From assembly GCA_002349525.1 (NCBI GenBank), contig DEDL01000018.1, positions 40,571 to 104,570 of the forward strand: a stretch of 64,000 nt of DNA, read 5' to 3'. Position numbers and translations under genes: made by a program. Within the stretch, counting starts at the first letter, position 1. Each line of letters opens with the position of its first letter. The DNA comes from Lachnoclostridium sp. UBA2905. GTDB taxonomy: Bacteria; Bacillota; Clostridia; Lachnospirales; Lachnospiraceae. Positions 8,967 through 17,139 of this stretch are shown piece by piece. Below the pieces are notes generated by a model. It saw nothing but the letters and a program-made list of their open reading frames with translations, made no database searches and was not told where the DNA came from.

Positions 8967-10634
8967 ATGAAAAGTGATAATGTAAAAAAAGGTATGCAGC
9001 AGGCACCACACAGATCTCTTTTTAACGCATTAGGTCTTACTAAGGAAGAGATGGACAGACCACTTGTAGGTATCGTCAGTTCCTACAATGAAATCGTGCC
9101 TGGTCATATGAATATTGATAAAATAGTTGAAGCTGTTAAACTAGGTGTTGCAATGGCAGGCGGAACTCCACGTATGTTCCCGGCAATAGCAGTATGTGAC
9201 GGAATTGCAATGGGTCATGTTGGTATGAAGTATTCACTTGTAACAAGAGACCTTATTGCTGATTCAACTGAGTGTATGGCAATTGCACATCAGTTTGATG
9301 CACTTGTTATGATTCCTAACTGTGACAAGAATGTACCTGGACTTCTTATGGCAGCTGCAAGACTTAATATACCAACAGTATTTGTAAGTGGCGGTCCAAT
9401 GCTTGCAGGACATGTAAAAGGATGCAAGACCAGTCTTTCAAGTATGTTTGAAGCAGTTGGTTCTTATGCTGCAGGCAAGATGTCTGAGGAAGATGTACTT
9501 GACTTTGAAGAGCATGCATGTCCAACATGTGGTTCCTGTTCAGGAATGTATACAGCTAACAGTATGAACTGTCTTACAGAGGTTCTTGGAATGGGTCTTA
9601 AGGGTAATGGAACTATTCCTGCTGTATATTCAGACAGAATCAGACTTGCTAAGATGGCAGGTATGAAGGTTATGGAAATGTATGAGAAGAATATAAGACC
9701 AAGAGATATAATGACTAAGGATGCATTTATGAATGCTCTTACAGTTGATATGGCACTTGGATGTTCAACAAACAGTATGCTTCATCTTCCAGCAATTGCT
9801 CATGAGGCAGGCGTTGAGATTAATCCAGATATTGCCAATGCAATAAGTGCAAAAACACCTAACCTTTGTCATCTCGCACCAGCAGGACACACATATATAG
9901 AAGAGCTTAACGAAGCCGGCGGCGTATATGCTGTTATGAATGAGCTTAATAAGAAAAATCTTCTTAACACAGACTGCATGACTGTCACAGGAAAGACAGT
10001 AGGAGAAAACATAAAAGACTGTATTAACAAGAATCCGGAAGTTATCAGACCAATTGATAATCCATACAGTGTTACAGGTGGAATTGCTGTACTTAAAGGA
10101 AATATTGCTCCGGATACATGCGTTGTTAAACGTTCAGCCGTTGTACCTGAAATGATGGTACATGAAGGACCTGCAAGAGTATTTGATTGTGAGGAAGATG
10201 CTATTGCAGCAATTAAGGGCGGCAAAATTGTTGAAGGTGATGTTGTTGTTATCAGATATGAAGGACCAAAGGGCGGACCTGGAATGAGAGAGATGCTTAA
10301 TCCAACATCAGCCATTGCAGGAATGGGACTTGGTTCAACTGTTGCACTTATAACAGACGGAAGATTCTCAGGTGCATCCAGAGGAGCATCAATAGGTCAC
10401 GTTTCTCCAGAAGCAGCAGTAGGTGGTCCTATTGCACTTATTGAAGAGGGAGATATTATTAAAATAGATATTCCTGCTAATACAATAAATGTTGATCTTC
10501 CAGATGAGGTACTGGAAGAAAGACGTAAAAAATGGCAGCCAAGAGAACCACGAGTTACAACAGGTTACCTTTCAAGATACGCAGAGATGGTTACTTCAGC
10601 AAACCGTGGTGCTATACTTGAGATTAAGAAATAA
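8967..10634 (+). CDS. ilvD: Dihydroxy-acid dehydratase
   Basis: This 555-residue iron-sulfur enzyme dehydrates 2,3-dihydroxy-isovalerate and 2,3-dihydroxy-methylvalerate to the keto-acid precursors of valine, leucine and isoleucine. Cluster-binding cysteines are seen in IPNCDKNVPG (~residue 118) and CPTCGSCSGMYTANSM (~185). The C-terminal GRFSGASRGASIGHVSPEAA motif is also typical. Length is that of the family. The ATG at 8967 has AGGATGG 7 bases upstream; an in-frame TTG at 8961 is less likely. The T-box leader directly precedes it, so expression should follow charging of a branched-chain tRNA. ilvB follows after 29 bases. Confidence 0.96.
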   Translation: MKSDNVKKGMQQAPHRSLFNALGLTKEEMDRPLVGIVSSYNEIVPGHMNIDKIVEAVKLGVAMAGGTPRMFPAIAVCDGIAMGHVGMKYSLVTRDLIADSTECMAIAHQFDALVMIPNCDKNVPGLLMAAARLNIPTVFVSGGPMLAGHVKGCKTSLSSMFEAVGSYAAGKMSEEDVLDFEEHACPTCGSCSGMYTANSMNCLTEVLGMGLKGNGTIPAVYSDRIRLAKMAGMKVMEMYEKNIRPRDIMTKDAFMNALTVDMALGCSTNSMLHLPAIAHEAGVEINPDIANAISAKTPNLCHLAPAGHTYIEELNEAGGVYAVMNELNKKNLLNTDCMTVTGKTVGENIKDCINKNPEVIRPIDNPYSVTGGIAVLKGNIAPDTCVVKRSAVVPEMMVHEGPARVFDCEEDAIAAIKGGKIVEGDVVVIRYEGPKGGPGMREMLNPTSAIAGMGLGSTVALITDGRFSGASRGASIGHVSPEAAVGGPIALIEEGDIIKIDIPANTINVDLPDEVLEERRKKWQPREPRVTTGYLSRYAEMVTSANRGAILEIKK

Positions 10635-10663
10635 TTTGAACTACATTTAGGAGGTTTTATATT

Positions 10664-12346
10664 ATGCAGTTAACAGGCGCACAGATAGTAATGGAATGTT
10701 TAATCGAACAGGGTGTTGATACAATATTTGGTTATCCAGGTGGAACAATTCTTAATGTATATGATGAGCTTTATAAATATCAGGATAAGATAAATCATGT
10801 TCTTACATCACATGAGCAGGGAGCTGCCCATGCAGCAGATGGTTATGCAAGAGCAACAGGAAAAGTTGGTGTATGTATGGCTACTAGCGGACCTGGTGCA
10901 ACTAACCTTGTTACAGGTATTGCTACAGCTTATATGGATTCAATTCCACTTGTTGCAATCACATGTAACGTTGCAGTAAGTCTTCTTGGAAAGGACAGTT
11001 TCCAGGAGGTTGATGTTACAGGTGTGACAATGCCAATAACAAAACATAACTTTATTGTAAAGGATGTTAATAAGCTTGCAGACACACTTCGAAGAGCATT
11101 TGAAATAGCCAGAGAGGGTCGTCCTGGTCCTGTACTTGTGGATATAGCAAAGGATGTTACAGCTAATAAGTGTTCATATGAAAGAGTAGCACCAACTGAA
11201 ATAGTAAGAAGTACAGAAAATATTACAGAGGAAGATATTGATCAGGCTGTAAAGGCTATTAAAGCATCAAAGAAACCAATGTGTTTCGTTGGTGGAGGAT
11301 GTGTTCTGTCAGATGCAGATGAAGAACTTGCAAAATTTGTAGAGCTTGTAGATGCTCCAGTTTGTGATTCTCTTATGGGTAAAGGTGCATATGATAATTC
11401 AAAGCCTAATTATACAGGTATGCTTGGAATGCACGGTACAAAAACATCTAACTTAAGTGTTGCTGAATGTGATTTATTCATTGCAATCGGAACAAGATTT
11501 TCTGACCGTGTACTTGGTAATCCTAAGAAGTTTGCCAATAAGGCCAAGATACTTCATATAGATATAGACCCAGCTGAAATCAATAAGAATATAAAGGTTG
11601 ATTACAGCATAATTGGTGATGTTAAAGAGGTTCTTTCAAGACTTAATGCAAAGCTTGAGAAAAAGAATAATGCTGAATGGATGAAGCATGTGATGGATAG
11701 AAAAGCTGCCTTACCTTCACCTTATAATCCAGATGTTTTCTCAGGTCCGGTTATTATCAGAATGATTGATGAACTTACAAACAGTGATGCAATAATTACT
11801 ACTGATGTTGGACAGCATCAGATGTGGGCAGCACAGAATTACAAATATAAAAAACCACGTACACTTCTTTCATCAGGTGGACTTGGAACAATGGGATTTG
11901 GACTCGGTGCATGTATTGGAGCCCAGATTGCAAGACCTGAAAAACAGGTTATCAATATTGCAGGAGATGGATGCTTCAGAATGAATCTTAATGAGATTGC
12001 AACAGCATCAAGATATAATGTGCCAATTATCCAGATAGTAATTAACAACCATGTTCTTGGAATGGTTCGTCAGTGGCAGACACTGTTTTATGATCACAGA
12101 TATTCAAATACTGTACTTCATGATGCAGTAGATTTTGTAAAAGTATCTGAAGGACTTGGAGCCAAGGCTGAAAGAGTTGATAATTGCAATGATTTTAAAG
12201 CTGCAATGCAGAGAGCACTTGATTCAAAGACTCCATATGTTATTGAGTGTATTATTGATGATGACGATAAGGTATGGCCAATGGTTGCCCCTGGTGATTC
12301 AATCAGCAATGTATTCTCAGAAGAAGATTTAAATAAAAAGGATTGA
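10664..12346 (+). CDS. ilvB: Acetolactate synthase, large catalytic subunit
   Basis: The 560-residue protein carries the full ThDP enzyme layout. The N-terminal pyrimidine domain includes the catalytic glutamate in HEQGAAHAADGYA (~residue 50) and SGPGATNL. A central FAD/Rossmann-like domain follows. The C-terminal pyrophosphate domain has GDGCFRMN (~433) running to VINN for the metal and ThDP. It condenses pyruvate with pyruvate or 2-ketobutyrate at the first common step of branched-chain amino acid synthesis. AGGAGG lies 8 bases before the ATG. It is cotranscribed with ilvD behind the T-box. No ilvN regulatory subunit gene follows, so the subunit is either elsewhere or absent. A catabolic enzyme is less likely given the biosynthetic operon. 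Confidence 0.94.
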   Translation: MQLTGAQIVMECLIEQGVDTIFGYPGGTILNVYDELYKYQDKINHVLTSHEQGAAHAADGYARATGKVGVCMATSGPGATNLVTGIATAYMDSIPLVAITCNVAVSLLGKDSFQEVDVTGVTMPITKHNFIVKDVNKLADTLRRAFEIAREGRPGPVLVDIAKDVTANKCSYERVAPTEIVRSTENITEEDIDQAVKAIKASKKPMCFVGGGCVLSDADEELAKFVELVDAPVCDSLMGKGAYDNSKPNYTGMLGMHGTKTSNLSVAECDLFIAIGTRFSDRVLGNPKKFANKAKILHIDIDPAEINKNIKVDYSIIGDVKEVLSRLNAKLEKKNNAEWMKHVMDRKAALPSPYNPDVFSGPVIIRMIDELTNSDAIITTDVGQHQMWAAQNYKYKKPRTLLSSGGLGTMGFGLGACIGAQIARPEKQVINIAGDGCFRMNLNEIATASRYNVPIIQIVINNHVLGMVRQWQTLFYDHRYSNTVLHDAVDFVKVSEGLGAKAERVDNCNDFKAAMQRALDSKTPYVIECIIDDDDKVWPMVAPGDSISNVFSEEDLNKKD

Positions 12347-12377
12347 CAAATATTTATCAACTACCTACAATAGATAG

Positions 12378-12404
12378 CGGGGGTTTATCACGTATAAATC
12401 CCCG
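12378..12404 (+). terminator. Hairpin between ilvB and serC
   Basis: CGGGGGTTTAT (12378-12388) pairs with ATAAATCCCCG (12394-12404) around a 5-base loop, with one G-U pair. No T run follows, so it may be a weak or factor-assisted terminator, or a leader structure of serC. Confidence 0.5.
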
Positions 12405-12447
12405 ATAAATTGGTTGTGTCATTTTATGGTGACAGAAGGAGGAGAAA

Positions 12448-13530
12448 ATGGGAAGAGTATATAATTTCTCAGCAGGTCCGGCTGTATTACCGGAAGAAGT
12501 ATTAAGAGAAGCAGCAGATGAAATGCTTGATTATAGAGGTTCAGGTATGTCTGTAATGGAGATGAGTCATCGTTCAAAGGTATTTGATGAGATCATTAAA
12601 GATGCAGAAAAAGATTTAAGAGACTTGCTTAACATTCCTGACAATTACAAAGTTTTATTTCTTCAGGGTGGTGCATCAACTACATTTGCCATGGTTCCTA
12701 TGAACCTTATGAAGAATAGAGTTGCTGATTATATTATTACAGGTCAGTGGGCTAAGAAGGCTTACGAAGAAGCTTGCAAATATGGTAAGGCTAATATTGT
12801 TGCATCATCAGCAGACAAGACATTTTCATATATTCCTGACTGCTCAGATCTTCCAATCAGCGAAGATGCTGACTATGTATATATCTGTGAGAATAATACT
12901 ATATATGGTACTAAGTTTAAGAAGCTTCCTAATACTAAGGGCAAGATTCTTGTATCAGATGTATCATCATGTTTCCTTTCAGAACCAATGAATATATCAG
13001 ATTATGGTATGGTTTATGGTGGAGTTCAGAAGAACATTGGACCTGCAGGAGTTGTTATTGCAATTATTCGTGAAGATCTTATTACTGATGATGTTCTTGA
13101 AGGCACACCTACAATGCTTAAATTTAAGACACAGGCTGATGCAGGTTCCCTTTATAATACACCTCCATGCTATGGAATTTACATATGTGGTAAAGTATTC
13201 AAGTGGCTTAAGAAAATGGGCGGACTTGAAGAAATGAAGAAGAGAAATGAGGAAAAAGCTAAAATATTATATGATTTCCTTGATTCAAGTGAACTCTTTA
13301 AGGGAACAGTTGCTAAGGAAGACCGTTCACTTATGAATGTTCCATTCGTAACAGGCGATAAGGATCTTGATGCCAAGTTTGTTGCAGAAGCAAAGGCTGC
13401 AGGACTTGAGAATCTTAAGGGACATCGTTCAGTTGGTGGAATGCGTGCAAGTATTTACAATGCTATGCCTAAAGAGGGTGTAGAGAAGCTTGTTGAGTTC
13501 ATGAAGGAATTTGAGAAGAATAACAAATAA
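12448..13530 (+). CDS. serC: Phosphoserine aminotransferase
   Basis: The 360-residue class V aminotransferase converts 3-phosphohydroxypyruvate and glutamate to phosphoserine and 2-oxoglutarate. It starts with VYNFSAGPAVLPEEVL, the family signature, and has YRGSGMSVMEMSHRS, FLQGGAST and the PLP-binding lysine K195 in GGVQKNIGPAG. HRSVGGMRASIYNAMP near the C-terminus binds the phosphate. GAAGGAGGAG stands just before the ATG. serA lies 100 bases downstream, so the two form the first steps of serine synthesis, although the AT-rich repeats between them could hold a separate promoter. Confidence 0.96.
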   Translation: MGRVYNFSAGPAVLPEEVLREAADEMLDYRGSGMSVMEMSHRSKVFDEIIKDAEKDLRDLLNIPDNYKVLFLQGGASTTFAMVPMNLMKNRVADYIITGQWAKKAYEEACKYGKANIVASSADKTFSYIPDCSDLPISEDADYVYICENNTIYGTKFKKLPNTKGKILVSDVSSCFLSEPMNISDYGMVYGGVQKNIGPAGVVIAIIREDLITDDVLEGTPTMLKFKTQADAGSLYNTPPCYGIYICGKVFKWLKKMGGLEEMKKRNEEKAKILYDFLDSSELFKGTVAKEDRSLMNVPFVTGDKDLDAKFVAEAKAAGLENLKGHRSVGGMRASIYNAMPKEGVEKLVEFMKEFEKNNK

Positions 13531-13535
13531 TACAA

Positions 13536-13613
13536 GATTTGTATTTAATATATAAATATATGATTTGTGTTTAATATTTAAATATAAGATTTGTGTTTAA
13601 TATATATCAGTAA
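13536..13613. repeat. Three tandem copies of a 26-bp AT-rich repeat between serC and serA
   Basis: Units start at 13536, 13562 and 13588 with the shared core GATTTGTGTTTAATAT (first copy has A for the second G). The third copy diverges over its last 10 bases. The repeats fill most of the gap before the serA ribosome-binding site (AGAGAGGA). Confidence 0.8.
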
Positions 13614-13630
13614 GAGAGGAATTATTTATT

Positions 13631-14797
13631 ATGTCAACTAAGATTAAATGTTTAAATCCTATTGCCAAAGTTGGTCTTGATTTGTTTGATGACAAATATG
13701 AGATTACTGAGAATTTTGAAGAGGCTGACGGAGTGCTTGTACGTAGTGCAGCAATGCATGACCTTGAGCTTCCGGATAACCTTAAGGCAATTGCACGTGC
13801 AGGTGCAGGAGTTAATAACATTCCACTTGATAAATGTGCTGAAAAGGGTATCGTTGTATTTAATACACCAGGTGCTAATGCCAATGGAGTTAAGGAACTT
13901 GTTATAGCAGGTCTTTTACTTGCATCCCGTGATATCGTTGGTGGAATCGATTGGGTAAAGGATAACCTTGATGACGAAAACATCAACAAATCAGCTGAAA
14001 AAGCTAAAAAGGCTTTTGCCGGTCATGAGATCAAAGGCAAGAAGCTTGGTATCATCGGACTTGGTGCAATTGGTGTATTAGTTGCCAATGCAGCTACAGC
14101 TCTTGGTATGGAAGTATACGGATGCGATCCTTATCTTTCTGTAAATAACGCACTTAACCTTTCAAGAAGTGTTAATATTGTTAAAGAGAGAAGCGAGATA
14201 TATGAAAACTGTGATTTTATTACTGTTCATGTGCCTCTCCTTGATGATACTAAGGGAATGATTAATGAAGAAGCAATCAGTCAGATGAAAGATGGTGTTG
14301 TAATCCTTAACTTTGCAAGAGATATTCTTGTGAATGAAGAAGATCTTTCAAAGGCACTTGGGTCAGGAAAGGTTGCAAAATATGTTTCTGATTTCCCTAA
14401 CAAGACATCAGTTAAAATGAAGAATACAATTGTTATTCCTCACCTTGGAGCTTCAACAGAAGAGTCAGAAGATAATTGTGCTGTTATGGCAGCAAAGGAA
14501 ATGATGGATTATATTGAAAATGGTAATATTATCAATTCAGTAAACTATCCAAAATGTGATGCAGGTGTATGTACTTCAGAAGGTCGTATTACAATCTGCC
14601 ATAAAAATATTCCTAATATCATTACAAAGTGTGCTGGTGTATTTTCTTCAGAGGGAATCAACATCGACCATATGGTAAACAAAAGCCGTGGAGATTTTGC
14701 GTATTCAATGTTTGATATTGATGCAGCTTCAACAGAAGATATGGTTAAGAAGCTTGAAGAAGTTGAGGGAATACTTAAGGTAAGAATTGTTAAATAA
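13631..14797 (+). CDS. serA: D-3-phosphoglycerate dehydrogenase, short form with ACT domain
   Basis: The 388-residue enzyme oxidises 3-phosphoglycerate to 3-phosphohydroxypyruvate, the first step of serine synthesis. The substrate domain contains VRSAAMHDLELPDNLKAIAR and GAGVNNIPLDKC. The NAD domain begins at LGIIGLGAIGVLVANAA (~residue 139). The catalytic set is the arginine in LNFARDILVN, the glutamate region and the histidine in IPHLGASTEESE (~269). A C-terminal ACT domain (~residues 318-388, ISICHKN-like start to KVRIVK end) suggests serine feedback. It lacks the extra ASB domain of the long forms. AGAGAGGA precedes the ATG. A strong terminator follows at 14872. Confidence 0.95.
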   Translation: MSTKIKCLNPIAKVGLDLFDDKYEITENFEEADGVLVRSAAMHDLELPDNLKAIARAGAGVNNIPLDKCAEKGIVVFNTPGANANGVKELVIAGLLLASRDIVGGIDWVKDNLDDENINKSAEKAKKAFAGHEIKGKKLGIIGLGAIGVLVANAATALGMEVYGCDPYLSVNNALNLSRSVNIVKERSEIYENCDFITVHVPLLDDTKGMINEEAISQMKDGVVILNFARDILVNEEDLSKALGSGKVAKYVSDFPNKTSVKMKNTIVIPHLGASTEESEDNCAVMAAKEMMDYIENGNIINSVNYPKCDAGVCTSEGRITICHKNIPNIITKCAGVFSSEGINIDHMVNKSRGDFAYSMFDIDAASTEDMVKKLEEVEGILKVRIVK

Positions 14798-14871
14798 GAA
14801 TTATTAAGCAGGCTTCATTAAAAATACTAAGCTGTATTATCTAATATTAAGTTAATAATATCAATTAAATT

Positions 14872-14905
14872 GCCGCCGGTCATATATATGGCTGATGGCT
14901 TTTTT
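14872..14905 (+). terminator. Rho-independent terminator after serA
   Basis: GCCGCCGGTCAT (14872-14883) pairs with ATGGCTGATGGC (14888-14899) around ATAT with one mismatch and a few G-U pairs, followed by TTTTTT. Confidence 0.8.
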
Positions 14906-14932
14906 GAATAAAGAGAGTATGACTTGTGAATT

Positions 14933-16240
14933 ATGAATTATAAAGAATGTCTTGAATATATTGATGACGTGACAAAAAAATATGGTATTTCTCCAGGACT
15001 TGATAACATGAATATAATGCTGGATTATTATAAAAGACCGGAGAAGAAGCTTTCTATTGTACATCTTTCAGGGACTAATGGAAAAGGGTCAACGGCTGCA
15101 TATTTAGCTTCAATTTTAAAGGCGGCAGGATTTACAGTTGGAAGATATATTTCGCCATATATTCTTGATTATCGAGAGAAAATAATAATAGAATCATCCG
15201 TGGAGAAGAGATATATAACAGAGGATGAGGTATCAAAATATATATCAGAAATAAAAGAGGATATAAAATATGCATTTTGTAATGGAGGACATCCAACTCC
15301 GTTTGAAATAGAAACCGTTATGGCATTACGCATGTTTGCAGATAATAAGACAGATTATGTAATTCTTGAATGTGGTATGGGTGGAGAACTGGATGCAACG
15401 AATGCCATATGTGGAAAAGAAATGTGTATATTCACATCGATTTCACTTGAGCACACAAGATTTTTGGGCAATACATTAGAAGAGATCGCACATAACAAGG
15501 CGGGAATAATTAATTGTAAGTGTAATGTTGTCAGTGTTAATCAGAGAGATTCAGTAAATGACATTATAAGTACCTGTGCCAGTAAATATAATTGTAAATA
15601 TGTGAAATGTGATGAACCGGTAAACATTAAGCTGTCTTTGGAAAAAACATCATTTGATTATTGTGACAGGAAATATGAAACTATGCTTCATGCTTACTAT
15701 CAGCCATACAATGCTGTGGCAGCAATTGAGGCAGCAAAGATTCTTCTTTCAGATAAAATGAATGAAGAAGAAAAATATGATACAATAAGTAAGGGAATAA
15801 TGAAAGCATACTGGCCTGGAAGATTTGAAATAGTAAGTAAAAATCCTTGCGTAGTTTTTGATGGAGCGCACAATCCTGCAGGAATTGAAGCATTTGTTTC
15901 AGGGGTATGGCTTTTATATCCTGAGAATGAATATAGAAGAATCGGAATAATTGGTGTCTTTGCAGATAAAAACATTGAAAAAATGGCTGATTACATTAAA
16001 AATATATTTGACGAGTTATATACTGTTACAGCAAAAAAACCTCGAGGAATGGATGCTGATGCTCTGGCAGAAAGGCTTGAGGCATATCTTTGGAAAAAGG
16101 TAACACCATGTATGGATAATGACATCATTTCTTTAATAAATGATGTGTCTGGCAAAAAAAAGGATGACAGAAGTGAAGCCTTCTTTGTGTTTGGCTCCCT
16201 GTCATTATATGAATTAGTGAAAGGCGGAAAAGTAGAATGA
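14933..16240 (+). CDS. folC: Folylpolyglutamate synthase / dihydrofolate synthase
   Basis: This 435-residue Mur-ligase-fold enzyme adds glutamate to dihydropteroate or folates using ATP. The N-terminal IVHLSGTNGKGSTAAYLASI holds the P-loop (~residue 47-54). GRYISPYILDYREKI, LECGMGGELDATNA and SLEHTRFLGNTLEEIAHNKAGI are family motifs for nucleotide, magnesium and substrate binding. The C-terminal domain contains VFDGAHNPAG. It overlaps folP by four bases (ATGA), so the two are coupled and form a folate operon with the folBK-pheA gene. The ATG at 14933 has only a weak AGAGAG about 16 bases upstream, so low translation or a different start is possible. Confidence 0.93.
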   Translation: MNYKECLEYIDDVTKKYGISPGLDNMNIMLDYYKRPEKKLSIVHLSGTNGKGSTAAYLASILKAAGFTVGRYISPYILDYREKIIIESSVEKRYITEDEVSKYISEIKEDIKYAFCNGGHPTPFEIETVMALRMFADNKTDYVILECGMGGELDATNAICGKEMCIFTSISLEHTRFLGNTLEEIAHNKAGIINCKCNVVSVNQRDSVNDIISTCASKYNCKYVKCDEPVNIKLSLEKTSFDYCDRKYETMLHAYYQPYNAVAAIEAAKILLSDKMNEEEKYDTISKGIMKAYWPGRFEIVSKNPCVVFDGAHNPAGIEAFVSGVWLLYPENEYRRIGIIGVFADKNIEKMADYIKNIFDELYTVTAKKPRGMDADALAERLEAYLWKKVTPCMDNDIISLINDVSGKKKDDRSEAFFVFGSLSLYELVKGGKVE

Positions 16241-17085
16241 TTATTGGCAATAAGGAGTTTCTTGATAGTGGCAGGACATATGTTATGGGAATACTGAATG
16301 TTACACCGGATTCATTTTCTGATGGGGGAAAATATAATTCAATTGAAAGAGCTTTAAAGCATGCTGAAGATATGGTAAATGAGGGTGCGCATATAATTGA
16401 TATTGGTGGAGAATCCACAAGACCCGGCTATGAACTTGTTGGTGATGAGGAAGAAATCAGGAGAATCGTACCCGTAATTGAAGCTGTTAAGAAGGAGTTT
16501 GATGTTCCGGTGTCTGTTGATACATATCACAGTCATGTTGCAAAGGCAGCAATTGATGCCGGTGCGGATCTTATTAATGATATTTGGGGACTTGTTTATC
16601 CTGAAAATGATGTCCCTATGTCTGAGATTGTAAGCAAGGGTAAAGTGTCAGTATGTATTATGCACAATTCCACCAGACTCTATGAGGCTGATGCTGCTGA
16701 TAAACAGGGAATAGGTAATAACAATGATGAGATAATTGCGGAACTTGACAAATGTATCAGGCTTGCAGAGTCTGCCGGAATTGCAAAGAACAGGATAATG
16801 GTTGATCCAGGAGTCGGATTTGCAAAGGATTATAATATGAACATGAGTATGATTGCTAATGTGGAGAAGTTTAAAAAGTGGGGATATCCTGTCTTGCTTG
16901 GTACATCAGGAAAATCTGCCATAGGTCTTACTCTTAATGTTCCAATAAGTGAAAGACTTGAGGGAACACTTGCAACAACTGCTTATGCTGTACTTATGGG
17001 TTGTTCATATGTCAGAGTTCATCATGTAAAGGAAAATCTTAAAGTAATTAACATGATGGAAGGAATCTTAAAGTATAAAATATAG
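16237..17085 (+). CDS. folP: Dihydropteroate synthase
   Basis: The 282-residue TIM-barrel enzyme joins 6-hydroxymethyl-dihydropterin pyrophosphate with p-aminobenzoate. Both family signatures are present: VMGILNVTPDSFSDGGKY near the N-terminus and DIGGESTRPGYELV (~residue 55-68). SVDTYHSHVAKAAIDAGADLINDIWG and a C-terminal VRVHHVKENL complete the pterin and phosphate pockets. The start overlaps the folC stop and has AAAGGCGG just upstream. It is followed after 54 bases by the folBK-pheA fusion gene. Confidence 0.95.
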   Translation: MIIGNKEFLDSGRTYVMGILNVTPDSFSDGGKYNSIERALKHAEDMVNEGAHIIDIGGESTRPGYELVGDEEEIRRIVPVIEAVKKEFDVPVSVDTYHSHVAKAAIDAGADLINDIWGLVYPENDVPMSEIVSKGKVSVCIMHNSTRLYEADAADKQGIGNNNDEIIAELDKCIRLAESAGIAKNRIMVDPGVGFAKDYNMNMSMIANVEKFKKWGYPVLLGTSGKSAIGLTLNVPISERLEGTLATTAYAVLMGCSYVRVHHVKENLKVINMMEGILKYKI

Positions 17086-17139
17086 TTTTTAGGATTCATT
17101 ATGTAATATCAAGATAGCTGCTATGTGAGGAGATATAAT

